From Thermodesulfobacteriota bacterium (lineage in GTDB: Bacteria; Desulfobacterota; Desulfobacteria; Desulfobacterales; Desulfosudaceae): a DNA stretch of 64,000 bases. Numbering within the stretch: the stretch's first letter is position 1; each line of letters starts with the position of its first letter. Where the stretch lies: the NCBI GenBank assembly GCA_040753795.1, contig JBFMDX010000003.1:1-64000 (forward strand), in the 5' to 3' direction. The notes beneath the pieces were generated by a model. It was not told the DNA's origin. It made no database searches and saw only the letters and a list, made by a program, of their open reading frames with translations. This document shows, piece after piece, positions 43,211-53,246 of the stretch. Both the position numbers and the translations under genes were made by a program.

Positions 43211-43585
43211 ATGGTCACGGCAAAAGAGGTCATGTCCGCCTCCGTAATGACTGTCAACACCGATGTGAAAATAAACGACGTCATCAAACTGCTGGTGAAG
43301 CACAATGTAACCGGATTGCCTGTGGTTGATGAGGAAATGAATCTCCTTGGAATGGTTACCGAAAAAGATGTATTAAAAGCGTTGTATAATAAAGAAAAAG
43401 TCAAGACAGTTCAGGATTTGATGTCGCCGAACGTTACAACATTTGATGAAAATGAGGATCTGATTAAAGTATTCAAGTGCCTGGTTGAAAACAGCTTCAG
43501 AAGAGTTCCCATAACCTCATCCGGGAAACTGGTGGGGATAATAAGCCGGCGCGATATTATCCGGTTTCTTCACAAAAAATTATAA
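43211..43585 (+). CDS. Small protein with two CBS domains
   Basis: A 124-residue protein made of a CBS pair (Bateman module): MSASVMTVNTDVKINDVIKL with GLPVVDEEMNLLGMVTEKD, then LMSPNVTTFDENEDLIKVF with RRVPITSSGKLVGIISRRDI. CBS pairs bind adenosine nucleotides or related ligands and sense energy or ionic state. No other domain is attached. GGAG precedes the ATG at 43211. Its promoter resembles that of the cytochrome gene upstream, so the two may respond to the same signal. Confidence 0.9.
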   Translation: MVTAKEVMSASVMTVNTDVKINDVIKLLVKHNVTGLPVVDEEMNLLGMVTEKDVLKALYNKEKVKTVQDLMSPNVTTFDENEDLIKVFKCLVENSFRRVPITSSGKLVGIISRRDIIRFLHKKL

Positions 43586-43657
43586 CTTAAAGCAATTTTT
43601 AAATTTCTCGTTTTTACCTTTTTTATCCGTTTTTCCGCCAGAAGGCTTCCGCTGTCG

Positions 43658-45553
43658 ATGAATAAAAAGTATGGTTATCTTGTCATCTTCGCCTTAATCG
43701 CCGCTTCCCTGGCCGCCTTTGGACGGATAGCCGGCAATGATTTTATTAATTTCGATGACACCGGATACATTACCGAAAACGCTCATATCCAGTCGGGGAT
43801 AACGGCGCAAACCGTTAAATGGGCCTTTACCTCGGTTGTTCTGGTCAACTGGCACCCCCTGACCCTGCTCTCGCATGCCCTGGACTGGAGCCTGTTCGGA
43901 TCAAACGCCGGCGGCCATCATATTATCAGCCTGATGCTGCACATCGGTGCCGTCCTTTTCCTGTTTCTTTTTTTAAACCGGGCTACCGGCAGCCTCTGGC
44001 CGGCGGCCTTTGCCGCGGCCTTGTTCGCCCTGCATCCCCTGCGGGTGGAATCTGTGGCCTGGGCCGCCGAGCGTAAAGACGTGTTGAGTATGTTTTTCGG
44101 CATGGCCTGTGTCTACACCTACGCCTGCTATGCCGAACGTCCCGGAGCAGGCCGCTATCTGCTGTGCCTGGTCCTGTTCGCCCTCTCGCTGCTGTCCAAG
44201 TCGATGCTGGTCACCCTGCCCTTTGCCCTGCTGCTGCTTGATTACTGGCCGCTTCAACGCTGGCGCAGTGCCGCGGCCGGGCCCGGCATCAATGTAACGG
44301 GCAGACTGATTCTGGAGAAAATACCCTTTATCTGCCTGACGGTCGCCATCAGCATGGTGACCCTCTGGTCTCAAAGCAAAGGCGGCGCGGTGGTGGAATT
44401 TGAAAGCCTGCCGTTTACCGAAAGGCTTTTAAACGCCATTGTCTCCTATGCGGCCTATCTGGGAAAAACCCTCTGGCCGGTTAACCTGGCTATTTTTTAT
44501 CCTCATGAAAAGACGCTGCCCTGGGGACAGGTAGTGATTTCCGTCCTTGTCCTGACGGCCATCACCACAGCGGCTGTTTGTTATATAAGAAAGCTGCCTT
44601 TTCTGTTCGTTGGCTGGTTCTGGTATCTGGGCACGCTTGTTCCCGTAATCGGGTTGGTGCAGATCGGCGGTCAGGCCATGGCCGACCGCTATACTTACCT
44701 GCCTTCCATCGGTCTGGCCGTTATGCTGGCCTGGGGGATGCCGCTTCTATTCCCGCGCCGGGATACCCGCGAAAAACTCCTTTTCCCGTCGGCGATTGCC
44801 GTTCTTCTGGTTCTGGCGGGTTTGACCTGGAGACAATGCGGTTACTGGAAAGACAGCTTCAGTATTTTCGGTCACGCGCTGGCCGTGACCAGAAACAACC
44901 CGCTGCCGCATTTTAACCTGGGCCACGCTTATTCCCAGCAGGGCGATAACGAAAAGGCCCTTTATCATTACAACAAAACCATCCTGATGAATCCCGGCAA
45001 CCACCTTCCCTACAATAACCGGGGAAAACTATACGAGGACCAGGGCCTTTATCAGCAAGCCCTTGAAGATTACAACATGGCCGTGCGGCTTAAACCGGAT
45101 TATGCCGATGTTTACAATAACAGGGGAAATGCCTACATCAAAACCGGTCAGTATCAACAGGCCCTCAGAGACTACGACGAGGCCATACGTCTGGCCCCGG
45201 ATAACGCTGAGGGATATTACAACCGGGGAACCGCCTACGGTAAAGTCTTGAGGCTGTACCGGGAGTCAATTGAGGATTTAAACAAGGCCATCAGCCTTAA
45301 CCCTGATCACACTAAAGCCCACAGCAACCGGGGCAACTCCTATCTGGTGCTGGGCGATTATCAGCTTGCCATCAGGGATTACAACCACGCCATCCGTCTT
45401 CAACCGGATTACGCCGACGCCTATAACAATCGGGCTTTTGCCTATTTAAAGACAGGAGACATTTCCTCCGGTTGCCGCGATGCGCAAAAAGCGTGTGAAT
45501 TGGGAAACTGTTCGGTCTTAAATGGCGCGCAAAAAGGTGGATTGTGCCGTTGA
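43658..45553 (+). CDS. Membrane glycosyltransferase-like protein with C-terminal TPR repeats (TMTC-like)
   Basis: A 631-residue protein. About ten membrane segments lie in residues 1-400, with an early acidic loop NFDDTGYITENAHIQSG and HPLRVESVAWAAERKD, both typical of the O-mannosyltransferase-like TMTC group. Six TPR repeats follow (residues 415-620), five of them close to consensus with NRGxAY and AxxDYxxAIRLxP. One repeat is irregular (KVLRLYRESIEDL). The TPR part may bind the acceptor protein. A spermidine-synthase-like gene lies convergent after it. Confidence 0.85.
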   Translation: MNKKYGYLVIFALIAASLAAFGRIAGNDFINFDDTGYITENAHIQSGITAQTVKWAFTSVVLVNWHPLTLLSHALDWSLFGSNAGGHHIISLMLHIGAVLFLFLFLNRATGSLWPAAFAAALFALHPLRVESVAWAAERKDVLSMFFGMACVYTYACYAERPGAGRYLLCLVLFALSLLSKSMLVTLPFALLLLDYWPLQRWRSAAAGPGINVTGRLILEKIPFICLTVAISMVTLWSQSKGGAVVEFESLPFTERLLNAIVSYAAYLGKTLWPVNLAIFYPHEKTLPWGQVVISVLVLTAITTAAVCYIRKLPFLFVGWFWYLGTLVPVIGLVQIGGQAMADRYTYLPSIGLAVMLAWGMPLLFPRRDTREKLLFPSAIAVLLVLAGLTWRQCGYWKDSFSIFGHALAVTRNNPLPHFNLGHAYSQQGDNEKALYHYNKTILMNPGNHLPYNNRGKLYEDQGLYQQALEDYNMAVRLKPDYADVYNNRGNAYIKTGQYQQALRDYDEAIRLAPDNAEGYYNRGTAYGKVLRLYRESIEDLNKAISLNPDHTKAHSNRGNSYLVLGDYQLAIRDYNHAIRLQPDYADAYNNRAFAYLKTGDISSGCRDAQKACELGNCSVLNGAQKGGLCR

Positions 45554-45622
45554 AAGCGGCGACTCCGGTAGCTTCAGGCGACAGCCTTAAGGCCTCTCTA
45601 AAAATTTACGCCCGCCCCACGC

Positions 45623-47974
45623 TTACCAGAGGCTTATCGGAAACATCTTCTGCCTGCCTCCCCGGAGCGTGCGAAGCAGGTAAAACTCCAGATAAGGGTT
45701 ATCATCCGTCAAGTCCGGCAATTCAGGGGCTCTGCCCGAAAGTTGCGGAAAAGCTAAAAAAAAGTCGAGGGGTACGGGATCCCACTCAAGAAGGTCCGCG
45801 GCCACCGGCGGGCTGTAATATCGCATCTCTATTTCACTGGGGCTCGTTTTGACAGGTTCCGCTGCCCCGATTACATGCAGTCCCATTTTATTGTAACCTT
45901 GTTTGATATAAACGCAGGGGAAAGCGCTCGAGAAGGTCTTGACAAGCGACATGAACGTCTCTCTGTCGTCGACCCCGCTACCGGTCCCGACAAAAGGATA
46001 CCAGTGAGCCATGATCCCGCCATCTTTCAGCCGGGACCTTGCCAATTCTATAAACTCCCTTGAATACAGATTGACTACTCCGGCCGCATCGATCGGGGGG
46101 GGAGGGTCAATGGTGATAACATCGAATTTCTCCCGTGTCAGTTTCAAAAAATTCCGTCCATCATTGACAATCATGCGCCCCCGAGGGTAGGCCCTTATCT
46201 GGTCGGCATCGGCATAAAAATGGGGGAACGCTTCAAAGACCTCCGGGACAAGCTCGACGACGGTAACGTTTCTCCCATGAGAAACGGCCGAACGATAGGT
46301 CGTCCCCATTCCAAAGCAGATTACCAGTACGTTTTCAGGGTTAGGATGAATCAGCAAAGGAAGGTGGGCCATGATCTTCGTATCCGTTGCCTTAACGGTC
46401 ATGCCGATTCCGTTAACCAGCAGCTTGTCATAAAGGCCGTTCGACCATAATTTGACTACCGTTACCACCCCCTGCATCCCCGGTTTATGAAAAGGAATCG
46501 TTAAACCAGGGGATTTCTTTTTGATGTGCCGCACAAAACAGCTTTCCGCCTTCGTACCGTTTATCGATATAACGATCACGACCAGTGCCGCGATTCCCGC
46601 CGGCAAAAGAAGTACAGCCTGGCGCCGGAACGACTTTCTCTCAAACCATATCAAAAAGAGAAGCGCCACCAGGCAGATCAGTCCGTAACAAAAAGCCAGC
46701 AGAAAAAGAGCGTTGAAGTAATCATAGCGGGGGGCCACAATGAAACCGGCTGTCAGAGAACCGGCAACCGCTCCGATGGTATTCCAAGAGTAAGCCCGGG
46801 CAACCGCTTCCCCTCTCGGATCAACCGATCCGGGGTCAAGCATCCGCGCGGCCAGCGGGAAACACGCTCCGGAAAAAAGCGAAAGCGGCATCAGCATCAG
46901 CATCGCTTTCAGATACGCCAGAAAGATAACAGCCAGGTGAACCATAGCCGAGCTGTTAGTGGCGATACCTGTCGCGAGCCTTTCGAACAAGATAATGGAA
47001 ACAATGCCCCACGCCCCCATGGCCAACTGAAGGCCTGCCAGCCAGATTGGCAAATCGTCCTGCCGTAACCGGTTGACAAACAGCGCCATCAGCCAGCTGC
47101 CGAGGGCGATCCCGACCAGGTAGAGCAGCACAATCGTGGCAAAGGCGTAAGTCGAGTTGCCCACCAGCGTTTCCAGTGTGCGTGTCCATAACACTTCGGA
47201 AGCCAGAGCGACGGCGCCGCTGCCCGTCAGTACGGCGATAGCCACTTTACCGTGAAAAGAAAGGCCCTTCACATCAATATTGTCACCGCTGGTATCAGGG
47301 GACGGCGGCGGCGGGCCTTTCTGCGCCAGGTCTCCCGAACCCGTTTCCCGGCGTGAGAGGAGAAAGCCCGCAAACGCAACGGAAAAATTCATGAAAGCAG
47401 CGATCATATTGGTTGCTGAAACACCGGCCAACTCTATCAGGACGAAACTGGCCGCTATGATGCCAATGGCCGCGCCCAGGGTGTTGGCGGCGTACAGCAA
47501 ACCGGCCCGGAAACTGAAAGTCCGGCGGGGGTTACGCCGGAAGTATTCGGTCAGCAGCGGCAAGGTAGCACCCATAAACGTGGTCGGTACCATCAACAGC
47601 AGGAAAGAAAAGATCGCCCGCACCGACAGGCTGTAGGCGGGAGAAGAATCCGCGCTCATTATAATTGAAAAGATGGTGTCCCCGAGGCCGAACAGCCACG
47701 GAAAGATCAGGGCAAATGAGCCGATGCCCAGTTCCATGACGGCATACCATCTCATCACGTTTGTCACACGGTGCAGCACGCGTCCGGCGACATGGCTCCC
47801 CAGCGCGAGCCCGATCATGAAACAGCCCAGGACAATGGAAACCGAAGCGGTGGTGGTCCCAAGGGAAAGGCTCAACCAGCGCGACCAGATAATCTGATAA
47901 ATGAGAGCGCTGGCACCTGAAACTGTAAAAATACCGTATACACTGAAATTTCGATATAAAGATTGACGCTGCAT
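45623..47974 (-). CDS. Fused MFS-type membrane protein/spermidine synthase-like domain
   Basis: A 783-residue protein. About twelve to fourteen membrane segments fill residues 1-480. The C-terminal part has a SAM-dependent Rossmann fold of polyamine-synthase type: NVLVICFGMGTTYRSAVSHG, VTVVELVPEVFEAF, VNDGRNFL, and DVITIDPPPPIDAAGVVNLY. Such fusions are common in bacteria, but their products are mostly unknown. GMGTT replaces the GGGxG of true spermidine synthases, so it may not make spermidine. Divergent from a second protein with the same architecture. Confidence 0.85.
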   Translation of the reverse strand: MQRQSLYRNFSVYGIFTVSGASALIYQIIWSRWLSLSLGTTTASVSIVLGCFMIGLALGSHVAGRVLHRVTNVMRWYAVMELGIGSFALIFPWLFGLGDTIFSIIMSADSSPAYSLSVRAIFSFLLLMVPTTFMGATLPLLTEYFRRNPRRTFSFRAGLLYAANTLGAAIGIIAASFVLIELAGVSATNMIAAFMNFSVAFAGFLLSRRETGSGDLAQKGPPPPSPDTSGDNIDVKGLSFHGKVAIAVLTGSGAVALASEVLWTRTLETLVGNSTYAFATIVLLYLVGIALGSWLMALFVNRLRQDDLPIWLAGLQLAMGAWGIVSIILFERLATGIATNSSAMVHLAVIFLAYLKAMLMLMPLSLFSGACFPLAARMLDPGSVDPRGEAVARAYSWNTIGAVAGSLTAGFIVAPRYDYFNALFLLAFCYGLICLVALLFLIWFERKSFRRQAVLLLPAGIAALVVIVISINGTKAESCFVRHIKKKSPGLTIPFHKPGMQGVVTVVKLWSNGLYDKLLVNGIGMTVKATDTKIMAHLPLLIHPNPENVLVICFGMGTTYRSAVSHGRNVTVVELVPEVFEAFPHFYADADQIRAYPRGRMIVNDGRNFLKLTREKFDVITIDPPPPIDAAGVVNLYSREFIELARSRLKDGGIMAHWYPFVGTGSGVDDRETFMSLVKTFSSAFPCVYIKQGYNKMGLHVIGAAEPVKTSPSEIEMRYYSPPVAADLLEWDPVPLDFFLAFPQLSGRAPELPDLTDDNPYLEFYLLRTLRGGRQKMFPISLW

Positions 47975-48333
47975 TCGTGCCTGCCTCTACAGATAGTTCT
48001 CAGAAAAAATTTGAAAATGCGGACTTTATTTAATATCAGGCCCTTCTTTATCTACGGCATTGAATATATTGAATTTAACACGACTGCGGGTATACTAAAC
48101 TTCTTTTCCACTGTCAACCGCTCTTCTGCTGCCCATACATGGCGTGTAGCCGCAAAAACTTTGACACCTGAGAGCGACCTTGTTATAGATACCCGTCAGG
48201 AAGGACCCCGCTATCCTTTATCAACAACAGCACACCCCACCGCAAGCAGCGGGATATTTATCAAGGTTTATGGTGATCTTATCAAAGCAAGCTGCGAGGA
48301 AGTAAACCCGAACATGATCAAAAAGGCCAGATA
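47975..48333. other. Divergent intergenic region
   Basis: The 359 nt hold no convincing gene. A possible plus-strand promoter lies at 48069-48096, which would give the downstream gene a leader of about 230 nt. Confidence 0.45.
48069..48096 (+). promoter_or_regulatory. Possible promoter of the second spermidine-synthase-like gene
   Basis: TTGAAT, 16-nt spacer, TATACT (five of six matches to the -10 consensus). Confidence 0.4.
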
Positions 48334-50562
48334 ATGGACGATAGCCGGTTATCGATAATAACACCCGCGGCGTCGGCATCTGATGAAAGGCGGGGGGCAT
48401 CCCGGACAATTGTTCTATGGCAGCTTTTCGTGGCCAGCTTCATCTCGCTCTTCTGGGAAATCTTGCTGATACGATGGATCCCCTGTGAACTTCCTTTTCT
48501 GGCGTTTTTCCGATCGCTGGTGTTGCTCGCCTGTTTTCTGGGCTTGGGGCTTGGCTGCATTGCTTTCTCTCGAATAAAGGTTAGCAAAGGCACCCTGATT
48601 GCTCTTTTCCTGACGGGTTTGTTGATCGGCACGATTACCATACGGATGGCCGGTGAGGATTTGAGAGCAAGGGGGTTCGGCAAGAATTCCGGTATATACC
48701 AGCAAACCGGAGAAAGCGCCGACCGTCAGCGGAATAAACCGGACCAGCTTGATTTTACGATCGAGTTCGAGGGGACAAAAGGCCTGGGAGAATTCGTCAT
48801 CATCGGTGTTTTTATCTTTGTTTCTCTGCTGATGGTCCCCATCGGGGTAATTATCGCCAGATGTTTCTGCCAGATCCCCCCGCTGCAGGCCTATCTGATC
48901 AACATCTCCGGAGCGATTTCCGGATCGATTGCTTTTATCGTCATATCGTTTACGGGGCTTTCTCCCGAATTCTGGTTTGCGATCGGACTTCTCCCTTGTG
49001 TTTTTCTCGTTTCCCGAAACGTAAAAAAGCAGGCGCCTTTCTGGGTGATGGTCTGTGCTGTTTTTTTTATTGTATGGCAGCATGTCAACAGCACGACATA
49101 TCCGGTCATATGGTCCCCCTATCAGCGGGTTTCATGTAACTTCTGGTATGTCCGGCTATCCGGCTTTCCCCTGGATCTCAATGGCCGGCACCTGATGGAG
49201 GCGCCGGTTTTTGTCAATTACGACTATCACCAGAGCATCATGGATTATTCCTACGCCAAAAACGCCGATCCGGAAGGCATCAGGAATTCCCAGTGGGCAC
49301 TGGACACCTATAACCCCAGGACATCTATCTTTTATCGGACTTATACAACGCCTTATCGGTACAAGCCCCATCCGGAAAGGGTTCTGATTATCGGGGCCGG
49401 CGTGGGGAATGAAGCGGCCGCGGCAATTCGTGCCGGCGTGCCGGAAATCGATGCGGTTGAAATCGATCCCGGTATAGTGGAAATGGGCGTTCGGTACCAT
49501 CCGGAGCGCCCTTATGCCAATCCCCATGTCAATGTCATCCGCAGGGACGCCCGGTCCTTTCTTGAACAAACGGATAAGCAGTACGATCTGATCGTAAAGA
49601 ATATTGTGGATTCTCATACCCAGTTTGCCGCCAGCGCAGGACTGAGGCTGGACAGCTATATCATGACCATGGAATTTTTTGAACAGATCCGGAGACATCT
49701 TAAACCGGATGGCCTGTTCGCCATGGAGTTCAGCGGCTATCACTGGTCCTTACCCTGGACGCAGGCGAGAATCCGGGAAATCCTGTGGCGGGTGTTCGGG
49801 TTTTCGATCTCCGACCCGGCAAAGCTGGTCTGGGGAGGAGGCCCCATGCTCCTTATCGGCAAAGGGTCGCCTCCGCCGAAGGCGGAATACGACCAATCGA
49901 TCCCGGTGAGTACGGATGACTGGCCCCAGTTTTTCCTCAAAAAACCGATGATCCCCAGAGCGTATCTGTTTTTAATATTGAGCGTAATGCTCATCTCACT
50001 GGTCGGGATCACGATTGCGAACCCCCGCAGTTTGAAACAGGTTGATGCCCACTTCCTGCTGCTGGGCGCGGCTTTCATGATGCTCGAGATCAAGAGCATC
50101 ACAGAGCTCTCGCTGATTTTAGGGGCAGACTGGCTGGTGAATTCAATCGTTATTGTCGGTGTGCTGATTGCGGTAGGATTATCCAATATGGTGATTCTGC
50201 TTTATCCGCGATTGCCCTACTGGCCGAGCTATCTGATTATATTCGCGTCCCTGGCGTTGGGGTTCGTTTTTCATCCCGGATTTTTTCTGGGTTATGATTT
50301 CCCGACGCGCGGCCTGGCCGGTATACTGCGCGTGGCGCTGCCCGTTTTCGGGGCTGGATTGGTCTTTTCCTCTTCTTTCCGCCAGGCGACCAACCCTCCT
50401 GTCGCGCTGGGATGGAACCTGCTGGGCGCCATGATCGGCGGACTTGGGGAGTACTTGAGCCTGATCACCGGGGTCCGTCTGCTGGGCGCTGTAATTATCC
50501 TGTTGTACCTCCTGTCACTGCCGCCTGTAACCAGACATTGCGCTTGCCGCGCTTCCGGGTAA
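48334..50562 (+). CDS. Membrane protein with spermidine synthase-like methyl-/aminopropyltransferase domain
   Basis: A 742-residue protein. The SAM-type domain is in the middle (about residues 345-515: RVLIIGAGVGNEAAAAIRAG, DAVEIDPGIVEMG, VIRRDARSFLEQ, KPDGLFAMEFSG), with six or seven membrane segments before it and about six after. That order differs from the neighbour at 45.6-48.0 kb, whose domain is at the C-terminus. A long extra loop (about 115-155) is hydrophilic. Function unknown; the two divergent genes may work together. Confidence 0.82.
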   Translation: MDDSRLSIITPAASASDERRGASRTIVLWQLFVASFISLFWEILLIRWIPCELPFLAFFRSLVLLACFLGLGLGCIAFSRIKVSKGTLIALFLTGLLIGTITIRMAGEDLRARGFGKNSGIYQQTGESADRQRNKPDQLDFTIEFEGTKGLGEFVIIGVFIFVSLLMVPIGVIIARCFCQIPPLQAYLINISGAISGSIAFIVISFTGLSPEFWFAIGLLPCVFLVSRNVKKQAPFWVMVCAVFFIVWQHVNSTTYPVIWSPYQRVSCNFWYVRLSGFPLDLNGRHLMEAPVFVNYDYHQSIMDYSYAKNADPEGIRNSQWALDTYNPRTSIFYRTYTTPYRYKPHPERVLIIGAGVGNEAAAAIRAGVPEIDAVEIDPGIVEMGVRYHPERPYANPHVNVIRRDARSFLEQTDKQYDLIVKNIVDSHTQFAASAGLRLDSYIMTMEFFEQIRRHLKPDGLFAMEFSGYHWSLPWTQARIREILWRVFGFSISDPAKLVWGGGPMLLIGKGSPPPKAEYDQSIPVSTDDWPQFFLKKPMIPRAYLFLILSVMLISLVGITIANPRSLKQVDAHFLLLGAAFMMLEIKSITELSLILGADWLVNSIVIVGVLIAVGLSNMVILLYPRLPYWPSYLIIFASLALGFVFHPGFFLGYDFPTRGLAGILRVALPVFGAGLVFSSSFRQATNPPVALGWNLLGAMIGGLGEYLSLITGVRLLGAVIILLYLLSLPPVTRHCACRASG

Positions 50563-50685
50563 TTTCAGAATGAGTTCCCGGCAGCGGGAATTCAGTTGAC
50601 AATTGTGATACCGGGCATGAATATTAGCTCTTATAATTTTTAGGATACGGTTACTTTTCATCAATATATATGAGAGGCGTAAATC

Positions 50686-52086
50686 ATGACTTTTTCGCGT
50701 GCAGGGGTTGTCAAAACCCGACGACAGGTATTGGGTTGTTTATTCGTTATTGTTGCATTAGCCGTTCAACCGGCCGTTGTCACCGCGGCAGACAGCGGTT
50801 CTTCAGACACACAGGCCACCCTGCGTGACAGCCTTGAGGCGATCTGGACCGGGAATGAATTCAGCCCGGAACTGGTCAAACGTCAGCAGGCGCTGAAGGC
50901 CCTGTTAAAATCCGGGACGCTGACACAGAACGATCTTCGGTCCGCCGCTGAAAAAAACATCCTGTCTCTGATGAACAGTCAAAAAACCTCCCGCTATCTT
51001 TTAAAAGCATGTCCCGACCGCATCAACGGTCTGTTTTCTTCTTATCTGGAATGGAAGGACGTCAAAGAAATCATCTGGCGGGTGGCCTCAACCCCGGCCT
51101 CGGAAAGCGATCCCATCCTGGTCAACCTCGGCACACTGGCCCCTTCCGGAACACCCTGGTTAAGCGTACCGGAATCGGTTTTCTTTCCGGAGATCAAACG
51201 ATTAAGCGGCGGCAGGGTCCAGGTAAAGATATACGCCGGCGGTGTCATGGGCGAGGACACCGACATCCTGCGAAAAATGGACATCGGCCAGCTTGACGCC
51301 TGCGGCTGCACGTCGCTCGGTGTCTGGTCCGCCTCGCCGGACACATCGGCGCTGTTGATACCCGGCCTTTTCAATAATTACGATGAAATTGACTACGTAT
51401 GCGAAAAATTCCGGAAAAGACTGGATGAGACTTTTGAACAGAGAGGGTACATCCTGGCGGCGCTGATCGATACGGGCTTTTTTTATATGTTCTCCAAGAA
51501 CAAAATCACCGGGCTGGCGGATTTAAGAGCCCGCAAGCCGCTGATGTGGTTCCCGGCCATCGAAGCGCCTTTATATAAGGAACTGGGCATTAACGCCACG
51601 CCGGTGGCGGTCCCGGAAATCGTTTCCGCGCTGAGTACCGGCATGGCGGATACCAACCTGGCGCCGGCGGCCTGGATGCTGGGTATGCAGGCCTACCAAT
51701 ATTCAAACTACTATTTGACCCCACCGTTGTTCTACTCCCCGGGCGCCGTCATTGTCAGCACCCAGTTTCAGAAAAGAATTGAGAAAAAATACGGCATATC
51801 GCCGGTATTTTCCCATAATTTCAAGGAAGTTTTTGTGCATGAATTAAACTCCATTGAGCCGGAATGGCGGATCCAGCTCCGAAGCTACGAAAAGAAGTGC
51901 CTGGAGGCGTTTGAGTCCAAATGCGGCATCAAAGTGATGACGTTTTCTCCCGAAGACCAGGAGACGCTAAAAAAGGCGGGCAAAGCCGTTCAGGAGCAGC
52001 TGGCCGGCCAGGATTTTTCAAAAGATTTGATGAACGACATGCTCAAGGCGCTGGAGGAGTACCGGGCGGCCCATCCATCAAGATAA
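50686..52086 (+). CDS. TRAP-type (DctP-like) substrate-binding protein with N-terminal extension
   Basis: A 466-residue exported protein. The leader has a twin-arginine-like TRRQVLG before the hydrophobic stretch, and ends near VTAADS. A helical region of about 85 residues follows. From residue 145 comes the DctP fold: ILVNLGTLAPSGTPWL, GGRVQVKIYAGGVMGEDTD, then LMWFPAIEAPLYKELGINATP and EIVSALSTGMADTNLAP. DctP proteins are usually about 330 residues; the extension is unusual. No DctQ/DctM genes are adjacent, so it is an orphan here. Confidence 0.82.
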   Translation: MTFSRAGVVKTRRQVLGCLFVIVALAVQPAVVTAADSGSSDTQATLRDSLEAIWTGNEFSPELVKRQQALKALLKSGTLTQNDLRSAAEKNILSLMNSQKTSRYLLKACPDRINGLFSSYLEWKDVKEIIWRVASTPASESDPILVNLGTLAPSGTPWLSVPESVFFPEIKRLSGGRVQVKIYAGGVMGEDTDILRKMDIGQLDACGCTSLGVWSASPDTSALLIPGLFNNYDEIDYVCEKFRKRLDETFEQRGYILAALIDTGFFYMFSKNKITGLADLRARKPLMWFPAIEAPLYKELGINATPVAVPEIVSALSTGMADTNLAPAAWMLGMQAYQYSNYYLTPPLFYSPGAVIVSTQFQKRIEKKYGISPVFSHNFKEVFVHELNSIEPEWRIQLRSYEKKCLEAFESKCGIKVMTFSPEDQETLKKAGKAVQEQLAGQDFSKDLMNDMLKALEEYRAAHPSR

Positions 52087-53169
52087 ACCGGCAGGCTGTT
52101 TCTCTCTTTTGTATCGGTAGCCCGGGGGCCAGAGCATGAATTTCATGGCATACGGCAGGGAATCGGGATCATAGGTAGCAAGGATGGCCTGGGTCAAGGG
52201 CTTCAGCAAGACGTGAGGCAGGTATTCCCTGAGTTTGCGGAAGACTGACTGCGGCCGGTAGAGGGGCGCCATCCGCTGAAACTCGCGCCGGGCCGCGTCG
52301 GGATCAATAACCGCCAGGGCGGCTATTTTCCCGGACACCAGGGCGCCGTTGACACCGAAGAGGAGCACCGGGCTGATCAGCCCGGCCAGGGTGCCGGCCA
52401 GGATCTTGCCTCCCTGAAAGAGACGCAGGTTGCGACGCCCGCCCAGGGGCCAGGCGGCCCAGGCGGCGACATGGTCATCCCAGCGGTCGAAAGCGATACC
52501 GTCCCGCTCCCCCAGGCTGGTTTTAAACGCCTCTTTTTCCTCTTCGGTCATGGGCCGCCGCAGACTGAAGACCAGTGCCCCGGCCGCTTCCCCCCGCTGG
52601 AAGTAATAGCCGTACTCGTGCGTGTAACGGTCCAGATGGATGATCACACCCGGCCGCGACGGGTCACCTTTGCCGGTGGCCATGTGACAGAAAAAACGCC
52701 GGCAAGGCAGGCCAAGAGATTCAAAAGTCTGCCGGTCCAAACCGGTGGCCAGAATGGAACCGACAGGCAGATCCCTTATCTCCTGCCCGGAGAGTCTGCT
52801 GCCCAGACGGACTTCCACCCCCTCCCGCAACGCCTGCTGGTAAAGCACGTTATCCAGCGAGTGCTCGCCCCTGCCGCGTTCCACGGTAAAGCCCTCCACG
52901 CCTCGCGGCAGTTCGAACTCGTATTTCTTTCCGTAAGCCCAGGCCCGGGTGATGGTCCAGGGTTCCAGGGACTCCTCCACCTCAAGCCCCAACTCCCTTC
53001 TCACCGCCGGCACGTCCATGATGGTGGAATCCGCGTAGGAGAGATCGCCTCCCGGACGCTTCCGTCCTTCGTGAACCGTAACCTTGAAACCCCGGCGGGC
53101 CAGGGTTATCCCCGCCGCCAGGCCGGCCAGGCCGGCGCCCACGATTTCCACCTTTTCAAATGTTTTCAT
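52078..53169 (-). CDS. FAD-dependent oxidoreductase (geranylgeranyl reductase-like)
   Basis: A 363-residue flavoprotein. The N-terminal dinucleotide motif is EIVGAGLAGLAAGITLARRG, followed by EGRKRPGGDL. A later ILAGTLAGLISPVLLFGVNG (D-loop position) matches the geranylgeranyl-reductase/monooxygenase group. It overlaps the end of the convergent TRAP protein gene by 9 nt. The ATG at 53169 gives the usual distance to the FAD motif. A small ferredoxin gene lies 77 nt upstream on the same strand and may be the electron donor. Confidence 0.85.
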   Translation of the reverse strand: MKTFEKVEIVGAGLAGLAAGITLARRGFKVTVHEGRKRPGGDLSYADSTIMDVPAVRRELGLEVEESLEPWTITRAWAYGKKYEFELPRGVEGFTVERGRGEHSLDNVLYQQALREGVEVRLGSRLSGQEIRDLPVGSILATGLDRQTFESLGLPCRRFFCHMATGKGDPSRPGVIIHLDRYTHEYGYYFQRGEAAGALVFSLRRPMTEEEKEAFKTSLGERDGIAFDRWDDHVAAWAAWPLGGRRNLRLFQGGKILAGTLAGLISPVLLFGVNGALVSGKIAALAVIDPDAARREFQRMAPLYRPQSVFRKLREYLPHVLLKPLTQAILATYDPDSLPYAMKFMLWPPGYRYKREKQPAGLS

Positions 53170-53246
53170 TCCGGATCCCATCAAAGAGGCTAAAAGTCGG
53201 GGATAAGGCCCTCACGATAAAGAAGCGGTCATAGAATATCACTGGG

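Noticed and set aside
47963-48334. Plus-strand frame of 123 codons between the spermidine-synthase-like genes
   Set aside because: Low-complexity codon pattern, no ribosome site, and it spans the region expected to hold promoters.
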